A stretch of 64,000 nucleotides of DNA from Paenibacillus andongensis (GTDB taxonomy: Bacteria; Bacillota; Bacilli; Paenibacillales; NBRC-103111). The position numbers and the translations under genes were made by a program. How positions within the stretch are numbered: position 1 is the stretch's first letter; every line of letters starts with the position of its first letter. Location: positions 2,487,001-2,551,000 of the forward strand of contig NZ_CP104467.1 in assembly GCF_025369935.1 (NCBI RefSeq), written 5' to 3'. The notes below the pieces were generated by a model that was given only the letters and a program-made list of their open reading frames with translations, made no database searches and had not been told where the DNA came from. Positions 17,857-26,163 of the stretch are shown here, one piece after another.

Positions 17857-18346
17857 GTGGTTGGGTACAAAAAAAGGGCAGCTGGAAGAGATTATTTTGT
17901 CTCCACTTAGCGGTAAAGTGCTCAAGCTGGCTGACGTTCCGGATCCCGTGTTCGCCTCGATGCCGCCGGAATGCGGGATTGCGATCGATCCGGCAGCAGG
18001 AACAGTGCTCTCTCCTATAGACGGAGAGGTGGTGACCATGTTTCCCTCCAAGCACGCAGTTGTGTTACGTTCAGATTGCGGCGTGGAATTAATCATTCAC
18101 ATCGGCCTGGATACCGTAGCCATGAAGGGGGAAGGCTTTCATGCTTTTGTCCGAAGAGGGGATCGGGTTACAGTCGGTCAGCCCCTGGTCGATTTTTCCA
18201 CGGAACTGGTGAAGCGGAAAGCGACAAGCGCGATAACTCCAATGTACATCATTAATCCGGAAGCGGTTGATTGGTTTGATCTTCAATTGCCGGACCTCGC
18301 GGAAGCCGGTGTAACACCGCTAATGCGGATCCGATTAAAGAGTTAA
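17843..18346 (+). CDS. PTS EIIA component, glucose type
   Basis: A 167-residue Crr-like domain protein that passes phosphate from HPr to EIIB. The active His86 lies in [17 protein letters not shown], with His71 in SKHAVVL as the conserved second histidine. [11 protein letters not shown] is the biotin-fold-like start of the domain. The start at 17843 or 17846 follows AGAGAGG and lies inside the end of the EIIBC gene, giving translational coupling. As a dedicated EIIA it makes the transporter independent of the general glucose EIIA that the Bacillus subtilis sucrose system uses. Confidence 0.93.
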   Translation: MMLSKWLGTKKGQLEEIILSPLSGKVLKLADVPDPVFASMPPECGIAIDPAAGTVLSPIDGEVVTMFPSKHAVVLRSDCGVELIIHIGLDTVAMKGEGFHAFVRRGDRVTVGQPLVDFSTELVKRKATSAITPMYIINPEAVDWFDLQLPDLAEAGVTPLMRIRLKS

Positions 18347-18384
18347 TGATAGAAGACGACGATGATAGGAGCCGGGGAGGAATT

Positions 18385-19245
18385 ATGAAAATAAAACGAA
18401 TTCTGAACAACAATGCGGTTGTCGTCCATGACGGAAACGAAGAACAAATTGTGATGGGAGCGGGTATCGGATTTCAGAAAACGAAGAACGATCCGGTGGA
18501 TCCGTCACGAATTGAAAAAGTGTTTGTAATGAAAGACGAGTCGAAATACCAAAAATTTGAACAAATATTAACTACACTCCCGGAAGAGCATATTGAAGTG
18601 GCGGAAGAGCTCATTTCTCATGCCGAAAGAGAGCTGGGAGTTGTTCTTCACGAGCATATTCATATTGCACTGACCGATCATCTGTCCTTTGCGATAGAAC
18701 GCCTGGCAAAAGGCATGGTCATTCAAAATACGCTGCTTAATGAAATAAAAGTGCTGTACGCCAAAGAGTTTCAAATTGCCCGTTTGGCGCAAAATTTGAT
18801 TCAAGAGAAAATCGGAATCGAAATCCCGGAAGATGAGGTCGGTTATATCGCCCTGCATATCCATACGGCAAGAATCAATGCGGGAGATATGACGAAAACA
18901 CTGGATATTACGACCATGATTAGAGATATTATCGATGTGATCGAACAAGAACTGAATATCCGCATTTCTGACGAAACGGTATCTTACGAGCGGTTGGTTA
19001 CTTTTTTGCGTTTCGCTATCCAACGTTCGAGTACGGGTGAGGCTTTACATGAAATGGAACCGGATATGGTTCAAATCATCAAAAACAAGTACCGCGGATC
19101 ATTCGCCTGTGCCCAAAAAATTGGTGAATTTGTGAGTGAGGAGTACGATTTTGAATTCCAGGAAGCGGAGTTGGCCTACATCTCCATGCACATCCAAAGG
19201 ATTTATTCGAGATTCGCTGTACAGCAAGATGGCTCTTTTCACTGA
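18385..19245 (+). CDS. BglG-family transcription antiterminator (SacT/LicT-like)
   Basis: A 286-residue RNA-binding regulator. The start at 18385 ([14 protein letters not shown]) follows GGGGAGG and fits the CAT RNA-binding domain (1-55). Two PRD domains follow. PRD1 has His99 (TDHLSF) and His158 (ALHIH). PRD2 has His269 (SMHIQRIY), but position 207, where LicT and most relatives have His, is Phe in [10 protein letters not shown]. In known members EII phosphorylates PRD1 to inactivate and HPr phosphorylates PRD2 to activate. It is the last gene of the PTS operon and should bind the two RAT elements in front of levansucrases 1 and 3. Confidence 0.93.
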   Translation: MKIKRILNNNAVVVHDGNEEQIVMGAGIGFQKTKNDPVDPSRIEKVFVMKDESKYQKFEQILTTLPEEHIEVAEELISHAERELGVVLHEHIHIALTDHLSFAIERLAKGMVIQNTLLNEIKVLYAKEFQIARLAQNLIQEKIGIEIPEDEVGYIALHIHTARINAGDMTKTLDITTMIRDIIDVIEQELNIRISDETVSYERLVTFLRFAIQRSSTGEALHEMEPDMVQIIKNKYRGSFACAQKIGEFVSEEYDFEFQEAELAYISMHIQRIYSRFAVQQDGSFH

Positions 19246-19292
19246 GAGGACGGCAACCATCCGGTTGTTTTGAATACAGTTAGGAACATTAC

Positions 19293-19323
19293 AAAAAGCC
19301 TCTCCTGTGATGTGTGGAGAGGC
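19293..19323 (-). terminator. Terminator of levansucrase 3
   Basis: GCCTCTCC and GGAGAGGC form an 8-bp perfect stem. Read on the - strand it is followed by TTTTTGT, 33 bases past the levansucrase 3 stop. For the + strand operon only a weak 5-bp stem (CAACC/GGTTG, 19253-19266, then TTTT) is seen. Confidence 0.8.
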
Positions 19324-19355
19324 CATTCATGCATGGCAGGGTCTTTACGTTTATC

Positions 19356-20702
19356 TTACTTGAAAACCCCTTGTTTCTTTTCTGTGACTATGTCTGTGCG
19401 ATCCTGGGTTATCGAAATTTTTAACGACGGCGCAAGCATTCCTCCAAAATGTTCCTTTTGATACTCAGGTGATTCCTGACCAATCTCATCAATTGTTTTT
19501 CCTTCGACATCAACATATTCAACATAACTAATTACTGTTCCATTGGGCATTACCAACCAGGAGTAACCTTGATACGGATTGTCTCCCGGGTTACCAATCA
19601 CCAGCCCGCTGCCATTTAGTGGTTTATAGTTTCCTAATAAGGAGCTCGAAGTAAAGCCGTATAGCCCTTCCGGCCCTTTAAGTCCGGGCGCAAATTTTCC
19701 AGTGTGTGTTTTGGTAAACAGATAGTAGTTATTGCCTTTTACGATCACACTTGGACGCTCAAGTTCTTCATTTACACAGTTTGCTTCCAAGAGTGGAGGG
19801 AGTTCTTTAAATTCCGTTAGATTTCCGTTAGTCGCTTTTGCAATACCGATACTACCGTTATATAGTTTTGCCTTTTCCGGAGTATCGTGAGTTTGGCGGA
19901 ATTCTATCGATCCGATATGTTCTGGCTGACAGGTTCGTTCCGCAGCAGTTCCACTGGAATTTGCTTCAAATAAAATATATTGTTCACCCGACTTAGGATC
20001 TTCGAAGAAATACGGATCGCGGAAGGAATAGGAAAGGTCCCCTAGATTGGATTGTTCTTGAGTTTGATAATATTTTCCGTCCGGTTCGAGGATAATTTTG
20101 TGGTCAGACCAATTTTTAAATGTCACCGTAGTGTTGGTTGTGAAAATGTCGCCGGTAGTAGTAGCTAAACGTTGCTCATAAGTAAGGCGAGTTTCATTTT
20201 TGCGCCCCGTTGCGGTATAGAACATATGGATTTTTCCGTCTTTATCAATAAAAGCGGAACCTGCCCATTGTCTGGAACCCAAAGCTTTTCCATCGTTAAA
20301 TACTAACCCTCCGAGTTCCCAACCCTTACCGTCCTTTGAATAAAAATAGCGGATTTCAGCCGTATCATGGCGCTTTCCGGGAATGACGTCTCTTGGTACC
20401 GTTAGCGCAAAGATAATTTTATAACCATTGACCACCGCGGGATGTCCTTGCCGGTCTTGCAAAGGCCACGTATCCCATACAAGATAGTCCGGAGACATTT
20501 TTTCAAGATCTTCTTTGTTTATGATTGGCGCCGTATTATTATCATTCAATTGGATTCGATTTGCATCCTCACGGGTCCAATTGGATATAGCTGCCGTTCC
20601 TTGTGCCAAGACGGTTGAACGGATGGCGGGTGTTAAAATTGCAGTAATTCCTATTACCGCGGCAGCTAGAGATTTCCCTATTTTATCGAAATTCCATTTC
20701 AT
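19356..20702 (-). CDS. Levansucrase 3 (GH68)
   Basis: A 448-residue secreted levansucrase in the opposite orientation to its two paralogues. AAAAGGAGCT precedes the ATG. The N-terminal hydrophobic stretch ending VLAQGTA (about 34) is the signal peptide. Asp77 in LVWDTWP is the nucleophile, SFRDPYFF carries the stabilising Asp, and ELERPSVIV the acid/base Glu. The codons are visibly more A/T-rich than in levansucrases 1 and 2, in keeping with the rest of the window. Its own leader holds a promoter, RAT and terminator on the - strand, so one antiterminator can switch on both orientations. Confidence 0.95.
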   Translation of the reverse strand: MKWNFDKIGKSLAAAVIGITAILTPAIRSTVLAQGTAAISNWTREDANRIQLNDNNTAPIINKEDLEKMSPDYLVWDTWPLQDRQGHPAVVNGYKIIFALTVPRDVIPGKRHDTAEIRYFYSKDGKGWELGGLVFNDGKALGSRQWAGSAFIDKDGKIHMFYTATGRKNETRLTYEQRLATTTGDIFTTNTTVTFKNWSDHKIILEPDGKYYQTQEQSNLGDLSYSFRDPYFFEDPKSGEQYILFEANSSGTAAERTCQPEHIGSIEFRQTHDTPEKAKLYNGSIGIAKATNGNLTEFKELPPLLEANCVNEELERPSVIVKGNNYYLFTKTHTGKFAPGLKGPEGLYGFTSSSLLGNYKPLNGSGLVIGNPGDNPYQGYSWLVMPNGTVISYVEYVDVEGKTIDEIGQESPEYQKEHFGGMLAPSLKISITQDRTDIVTEKKQGVFK

Positions 20703-20794
20703 ACTTGCAGCTCCTTTTTGTTATGAAATATTTGGCATCATTTTAGTGTTTTTGACGTTCCTTTTTTTTTAATCCCTCCCATCAAAGAGGTAGC

Positions 20795-20866
20795 AAAAAA
20801 GACCTAAAATGTTTAAGAGATTGTACAATAAAGATACAATTCGCTCTTAACACATTCTAGGTCTTG
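20795..20866 (-). terminator. Leader terminator of levansucrase 3 (conditional)
   Basis: On the - strand AAGACCTAGAATGTGTTAAGAG pairs with CTCTTAAACATTTTAGGTCTT, capped by a second stem (TTGTAC region), and ends in TTTTTTG. Its 5' arm overlaps the RAT, as in the levansucrase 1 leader. Confidence 0.85.
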
Positions 20867-20886
20867 CCTGCTAACCAGTTACAATC
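20852..20886 (-). promoter_or_regulatory. RAT antiterminator element of levansucrase 3
   Basis: On the - strand GGATTGTAACTG then TTAGCAGGCAAGACCT, differing from the levansucrase 1 RAT at only two of about 29 positions. It is the binding site expected for the SacT/LicT-like protein encoded 1.6 kb away. Confidence 0.9.
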
Positions 20887-20908
20887 CTACAATATTAAAT
20901 TTATCAAC

Positions 20909-20937
20909 ATTATATTCGGAAGGACGACTAATATCAA
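20909..20937 (-). promoter_or_regulatory. Promoter of levansucrase 3
   Basis: On the - strand TTGATA (20932-20937), 17 bases, TATAAT (20909-20914). The -10 lies 22 bases before the RAT, exactly as at levansucrase 1. Confidence 0.85.
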
Positions 20938-20950
20938 TAGGTATAACGAC

Positions 20951-21130
20951 TTAAATTCAGTCCTTGCAAATCACGATTTCGAAACCGGCGATTTAACCGG
21001 CTGGACGGTCGTCAGCGGAACCGCTTTCAGCAGCGCAAGCGTCACCTCGTTAACGAACTGGGGCTGGGGCGGACCGTTCAAACAAAACAAAGAATACGCC
21101 TTAACATTTAAAGTGTTCTTCGAGGGATAG
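20951..21130 (+). pseudogene. Levanase/GH32-type N-terminal module fragment
   Basis: The frame reads NHDFETGDLTGWTVVSGTAF and then TNWGWGGPF, the start of the beta-sandwich (CBM66-like) module that precedes or follows the catalytic domain in secreted levanases. After GGPF the homology breaks into unrelated residues and stops at 21130. There is no start codon context, and the upstream end lies in the levansucrase 3 promoter. Bases 21131-21352 beyond it show nothing recognisable. Confidence 0.55.
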
Positions 21131-21352
21131 CTCGTTGTTTTTTCATGTAGGAAAGTTATTAGAAGATTATAGAAGATTTCTTTTTTCGATAAAAAGAAGG
21201 ATTAACGCCTTCAATTTTTTTAAATGCTTTACAATGTGATCAAATAGTATTTGCTGATTCCGGATTACAGGGATTGATATTTTTTGCCGTGGAGGAAAGG
21301 TTAAAATGCTTTCATTGAACGTTTGGAAACTCGAATCGATTTGGCGGTGAAC

Positions 21353-21799
21353 TTAAGAAGTATGATGTGTATGGATTTCTTCTGTTCCCAATGTGAGACA
21401 GCCTTTATGGGATGTTAGCGAATACCTAACCTTTTCTACGGTGAAGGATGGGGTTGTTCCTTCTACCATTTTAAAAAATCTGCTGAATGCATGAATGCTT
21501 GGAAAGCCCATCTTCTCGGCGATGATGGTAAGCGGGTCGGTGGTAAATTGTATCAAATGGCGTGCTGCATGCACACGCATTAAATTATGGTATTGAATCG
21601 GACTCATACTAAACGCTTTTTGAAAGAGACGAACCAAGTAATGTTTGCTAATTCCAGAGATTTTCGAGATCTCATCCAAACTGACTTTTCTATTTGTATT
21701 GTGCATGAGGTATTGTTTAACATGCATCAAGGCATGCATGTTCGTTTCAAGATGAGGATTGAGGTTCCAGTAATTTTCCCGTAAGAGCTGAATCCACAA
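21353..21799 (-). pseudogene. AraC-family regulator, N-truncated
   Basis: About 148 residues give a full AraC DNA-binding domain: VSLDEISKISGISKHYLVRLFQKAF, SPIQYHNLMRVHAA and MGFPSIHAFSRFFK with TTPS. The sensor domain is missing. Upstream the frame continues only a dozen residues (GVPLFIQLWIQLL) before a stop, and the putative start is an internal TTG without a ribosome-binding site. Intact relatives are 270-300 residues. It is most likely a relic of a sugar regulator, like the other fossils around it. Confidence 0.7.
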
Positions 21800-21965
21800 T
21801 TGGATAAATAGTGGAACGCCTCAATTCGCATCTTTGTGCTTAAGAGACGTTCTTTTGTTGTTTACGAATGCGAGGAAAGGTAATAAAGCCAAGTAGATAG
21901 ATTGATCCGTGACTTCTTACCCTTTTCTCGAAACCTGTCCTATAAACCAGAAACAGCTAATTTAG

Positions 21966-22097
21966 ATGGAAATGTTAGTGCAGAGGCTGATCTTACGAAT
22001 ATCCGATAAAATTATCATATCCCCAGGGTTAGGGGACAATGCTGGATTATGCGGTGCGTTGGCTCTTGGATTGAAAACCATTAATAATTTTAAATAA
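21966..22097 (+). pseudogene. ROK-family fructokinase, C-terminal tail
   Basis: The frame ends KIIISPGLGDNAGLCGALAL then GLKTINNFK and stop. P-x-L-G-D-x-A-G-x-x-G-A-x-x-L-A is the conserved C-terminal block of ROK sugar kinases, including fructokinases. Only about 40 residues remain, with no ATP-binding or catalytic part. The region 21800-21965 before it shows nothing I can assign. Confidence 0.55.
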
Positions 22098-22154
22098 AGA
22101 ACCGGGGACTGACTCCGTAGGGATTTAAGGAGGTTATTAAGGAGTGAATACATC

Positions 22155-22483
22155 ATGGTTTTGCAGAGCTTAATGTCTATGGTTGCCATCGGAGTTGCAT
22201 CGAGTCAGCATTTAATGGCCAAAAAGTCGGAGAAGATGCCTTCTAGGGATGGTTCCAAAACAGTTGGGACTACTGAATCCATCATTCTTGGGATCACACT
22301 ATCTATAAATAATTTGGCTGGTGGTTTTGATGCAGGAATTATTCATCTTAATATCTGGGCTATTTCTTCTATTTCTGGTCTATTCAGTTATATATGTATT
22401 GGTTTAAGTGCATTTATAGGAGCAAAATTTGCTGCCCAAAGGTTAGGACCGAGTGCAAGTTTTATTTCTGGTGCCCTTCTGGA
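22155..22483 (+). pseudogene. YtaF/MntP-like membrane protein fragment
   Basis: It reads TESIILGITLSINNLAGGFD, SGLFSYICIGLSAFIGAKFA and RLGPSASFISGALL, the second half of YtaF-type sporulation membrane proteins. A good AAGGAGG lies upstream, but the first half of the family is missing and the frame passes at 22484 straight into GH32 DNA in the wrong frame, giving a nonsense tail. This is a junction of two unrelated gene fragments. Confidence 0.6.
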
Positions 22484-22738
22484 CAGCCTGACAAGAGTGG
22501 TAAATATATTGAAAGCAGGGCACCCTTTGATGTGAGTAAGAAGAACGTTCATATAAAGATTCTCGTCGACAAAACTAGCATTGAAGTCTTTATTGATGAT
22601 GGAACCATCGTATTTTCCAATGAAATTTTTCCGGAATTAAACGATCAAGGAATTACCCTTTTTTCGGAAGGCGGCACCGCGACCTTTAAAAATGTTGTAA
22701 TCAAGCACTTCAACAAAGAACAAATCAATCTAAAATGA
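22484..22738 (+). pseudogene. GH32 fructan hydrolase, C-terminal fragment (copy 2)
   Basis: It reads IKILVDKTSIEVFIDDGTIV, FPELNDQGITLFSEGGTATF and NVVIKHFN, the end of a GH32 enzyme. It is closer to the consensus than copy 1 and keeps what looks like the native C-terminus. It aligns without gaps to 12838-13047. There is no catalytic domain and no start. Confidence 0.78.
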
Positions 22739-22800
22739 CCAAACGAATGGGATCGCAAGTGGAATCAAGAAAATAAGGAATGAACTTTTCATTTCATTCC

Positions 22801-25800
22801 TTATTTTGGGATCTGAAAAGAGACTGTAGTGCCCTGATCCGGTATGCTTTGAATTTGCAACCCTTTGCCGTAAAGCTGTTTGAGGCGACGGTCTGTATTT
22901 CGAAGACCAATACCCATGCTTATGTCGGACGAATTAGCAAACAATCGCTGAATTCTCTCCTTCCCCATGCCTACCCCATTATCACGTATCGAAATTTCAA
23001 ACGATTCCTCAGTACTCATAATTCGGATATGTATCGTTCCCCCTTGAGTACGCCGCATTATTCCGTGAATCACCGAATTTTCAACCAGTGTTTGTATAGT
23101 AAGCGGTGGTAAAGCAAATTGTAGGTTTGCTTCCAAGTTCCAATGTACGATGAGCCGATCCCCAAACCTTTCCTTCTCAATAAATAAATAATGCTGCACA
23201 AGCGCGAGTTCACGATCAATTGAAACTAGACGATCTGAGTTATGAAAATCAAAGCTAGCTCGCAGATAGTTGCTGAATTGTTCAAGTAGTTCCTGCATCC
23301 TGGAAATATCAAAGGTTCCGAGTGCAGCAATCGTATTTATTGTGTTATGAAGGAAATGCGGCTTGATTTGGGCTTGAAGCCACGCCGCCTCCAGACGAAG
23401 ACGTTCGTCGATTGAGAGCTTCAGTTCTGTTAATGCACGGACACGGTATTTTAACTCCCAAGAGTCCACTGGTTTCGCAATATAATCGTTCGCTCCCGAT
23501 TGAAAGCCGACAACGATGTCTTCCGAACGGGTTCTTGCTGTTAGCAGCAGAATCGGCAGTTCAGAAAAGGAATATCGCTCTCGGATGATGCGTGTCAATT
23601 CATACCCTGATAGATGAGGCATCATCACGTCTAATATAATGAGATCAAAATGTGCTGTTTCCATCTTGGTTAAAGCGTCCGAACCGCTAATAGAGGTTGT
23701 GATATCATATTGTGCAGTACTGAGAATATCAGTTAATATTTTCAAGTTAACACTATCATCATCTACTGCCAATATTTTCGGTTTTTTTACTGTGCCATTT
23801 GAAGATGACTTGGGTGTTGTCATGGGTATATCCGAGGTAGCAGCAGCTGTCTCAGCATGTCCGTTGACAATGAAAAGTTCTTTATTTTCCTGATGACCGG
23901 CATCCTCGGATAGGGGCAACGTAAAAGTAAAGACCGATCCGTGCCCTAGGGTTGAATCAACCATCATATCCCCTCCGTGGAGCTCGACCAACCACTTGCA
24001 AATGCTTAATCCGAGCCCAAATCCTCCGTATGTTGTTGTCATATTCAAATTGCCTTGTTCATAGGGAAGGAATATTCGCTTCTGCGTTTCCTCATCCATC
24101 CCGATACCGGTGTCCCTAATATGAATGTGCGCCAACCCATTTACGATATCTGCATGGATGGTGATATTTCCTTTATCTGTAAATTTAACGGCATTATGAA
24201 GCACATTGAACATAATCTGAACGAGTCGGTTTTCGTCAGCTTTGACAGCGGGAAAGTTGCCGGCTATGTCAACATAAAGATCAATGGGCTTGCCGTCCAA
24301 CATGTATCGAATCATTTCGAATACGCCGGCAACAACAGATTGCAAGTTCACATTGCCGATCTGCAGCCGGACGTTTTTTTCTTTTAATCGTGCTACATCC
24401 AGCAGATCATCCAGCAGCAAGGACATACGTCTGGCTACAGAGACTTGAGTCTTGAGTCTTGCTCTATGGTCTTCATGTGTCGGATTGCCTGTATCATCTA
24501 ACACGCTTTGGGCGATGTTGATAATGCCATGCAAGGGATTTCTCAGTTCATGAGATGTATTTACCAGGAAGTCGTCTTTTTGTTGATTAGCAAGTTGAAG
24601 TTTTTCGGCAAGCAGTTTCGTTCGAGCGCCTGATCTAAAAAAGCGCCTGAACCAGAAAGCGGCAAAAGCAAACACCGTAATAATCAAATCGAACGGGTAA
24701 TGCATCATTTCTATCTGAGCTCTTAGAATTGTCCAAATAATGTTAGCGCCGAGACTAATACAGCCTAGTTGCAAATAAATGACATCCTCTTGCTTCCTGG
24801 CGGATAGCAGAATGTGGCCTGCGACGATCACGGCAATCAGAAGGATAGTGCCCAGAATTTTGATTGAGGGAATAATGTAATGGGTCGGTGATAAGATGAC
24901 GAACATGGCATATACAGAACAGTAACTGGCAAACCAGCGAATCACCTTGGCACTTCCGTATTCGGGAAATATGTGCCTCAGAAGCGGCGGCAAGAAAGCA
25001 ACAACGCCGATATATGAAAGAATAGTTATTTTAACCGAGATTTCGAATGGTATCGGGAACCAAACGAGAAGCAGTTTGTCGTCTGCGCCAAGTACAGTAA
25101 TAATAGCGAAGAACATTATCAGTGCAAAATAGAACAGTCCTTTGTTAGCGGCTCCCAAGAAATACAGCATAAGTGCGTACAAGCTATGTACAAGTAAAAC
25201 AATACACAACATCAACTGTAGACCGATGGAAAGCTGGGTGTAGTGGTGTACCGCTTGAAGCGTACCGAAATGAATTGCCTTGCCTATGCCCCCATTTCCC
25301 GCATGGTTAGCAACCTGAATGACAATCTCTATGGTCTTGCTGTCTACAGTGAGAGGGACGGAGTAAGGGATGTCCCAGGGTTTATACAAATCCTTGTTTG
25401 CTGAAGGGTGCCCTGCGCCAGCAGCTAATTGTCCGTTTACAAATACAGCGGATGCATTGTTCATTTCATTTGTTCTTAATTGGAACGTTTGACCGTTATT
25501 GTCGTCTAGCAGAATTCGCAATCGATAGGTGCCGTAGAGAAACGAGGTATCGTGACCGTCCGGAAAATAGGGTTCCCATGCACCTGGAACCTGAATGAGT
25601 TTTCTTTCAGGTGCGGAGGAGAAGGCTTCCATGTTGTTTGCGTCGGGCGTGATCAACCGGTTAGGTAGGAATTCCCATTCCCCGTTCAGCGTAATGGTTT
25701 TGTTTGGCGGAATCGTCCATCCTTGTAGATCCAAGATACCGTTAGCGATACGCGGATGATCGATTGGTTTTTGGAAACCAAGAACCGTTATTAATCGTAT

Positions 25801-25860
25801 ACCTGTAATGGCGACAATAAAGATTGAGAGAACTATTAACATTTTTTTCTTCGAAAGCAA
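22801..25860 (-). CDS. Giant hybrid sensor kinase with two kinase cores
   Basis: A 1019-residue membrane protein. After a signal/TM segment comes an extracellular galactose-binding-like sandwich (about 40-200: GEWEFLP, FLYGTYRLRI, VFVNG), then seven or eight TMs (about 205-405, the 7TMR-DISM layout). A HisKA domain with His437 in TSHELRNPLHG and its HATPase (GTGIGMDEE-like box DTGIGMDEE, GGFGLGLSI) run to about 655. A receiver with Asp744 (LDVMMPHLSG) follows. A second, LytS-type kinase with His835 in AQIKPHFLHNT and its own HATPase (NSVIHGI, GMGIGLRNT-like) closes the protein. A TTG start with GAGGG is used. It has no paired regulator gene next to it; output may go through a distant LytR- or AraC-type protein. 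Confidence 0.85.
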   Translation of the reverse strand: MLSKKKMLIVLSIFIVAITGIRLITVLGFQKPIDHPRIANGILDLQGWTIPPNKTITLNGEWEFLPNRLITPDANNMEAFSSAPERKLIQVPGAWEPYFPDGHDTSFLYGTYRLRILLDDNNGQTFQLRTNEMNNASAVFVNGQLAAGAGHPSANKDLYKPWDIPYSVPLTVDSKTIEIVIQVANHAGNGGIGKAIHFGTLQAVHHYTQLSIGLQLMLCIVLLVHSLYALMLYFLGAANKGLFYFALIMFFAIITVLGADDKLLLVWFPIPFEISVKITILSYIGVVAFLPPLLRHIFPEYGSAKVIRWFASYCSVYAMFVILSPTHYIIPSIKILGTILLIAVIVAGHILLSARKQEDVIYLQLGCISLGANIIWTILRAQIEMMHYPFDLIITVFAFAAFWFRRFFRSGARTKLLAEKLQLANQQKDDFLVNTSHELRNPLHGIINIAQSVLDDTGNPTHEDHRARLKTQVSVARRMSLLLDDLLDVARLKEKNVRLQIGNVNLQSVVAGVFEMIRYMLDGKPIDLYVDIAGNFPAVKADENRLVQIMFNVLHNAVKFTDKGNITIHADIVNGLAHIHIRDTGIGMDEETQKRIFLPYEQGNLNMTTTYGGFGLGLSICKWLVELHGGDMMVDSTLGHGSVFTFTLPLSEDAGHQENKELFIVNGHAETAAATSDIPMTTPKSSSNGTVKKPKILAVDDDSVNLKILTDILSTAQYDITTSISGSDALTKMETAHFDLIILDVMMPHLSGYELTRIIRERYSFSELPILLLTARTRSEDIVVGFQSGANDYIAKPVDSWELKYRVRALTELKLSIDERLRLEAAWLQAQIKPHFLHNTINTIAALGTFDISRMQELLEQFSNYLRASFDFHNSDRLVSIDRELALVQHYLFIEKERFGDRLIVHWNLEANLQFALPPLTIQTLVENSVIHGIMRRTQGGTIHIRIMSTEESFEISIRDNGVGMGKERIQRLFANSSDISMGIGLRNTDRRLKQLYGKGLQIQSIPDQGTTVSFQIPK

Positions 25861-25903
25861 TCCATTTCCCTCAATTCAATTTCACGAGTATTTTTTCCTA
25901 TCT

Positions 25904-25912
25904 ATCATACCA
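25904..25912 (-). promoter_or_regulatory. Extended -10 promoter of the hybrid kinase
   Basis: On the - strand TGGTATGAT, an extended -10 box, lies about 45 bases before the TTG start. No good -35 is seen. Confidence 0.45.
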
Positions 25913-26087
25913 TTAGAAAAATTAACTTTTCAGCTTATTGTTTAGTTTACAACTTTTCTATGAAAAGGGATATTTTTTGAACGCAGTTCGCTCTTCAATT
26001 ATCCGAATTTTTAACCTCCGTATATCATATTGGAACTGTGAAGTAGAGCGCCGTTCCATGGCCACGGGATCGTCACATAACCAAACC

Positions 26088-26128
26088 AAAAAGAAGTAAA
26101 CCGACTTGCGCAGCGGTCTACTTCTTTT
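26088..26128 (-). terminator. Terminator of the GH127 gene, usable on both strands
   Basis: AAAGAAGTAAACCG and CGGTCTACTTCTTT form a 14-bp stem with one G-U pair and a ten-base loop. The - strand transcript ends in TTTTT. The rest of the 303-base gap 25861-26163 holds the kinase promoter and nothing else evident. Confidence 0.8.
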
Positions 26129-26163
26129 GGCTTCATGAAAGACCTGCTTAGAGGGGGGATAAC

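Noticed and set aside
22484..22535. The C-terminal tail of the YtaF-like frame after residue 110
   Set aside because: It is GH32 DNA read in the wrong frame across the junction, not part of a real protein.
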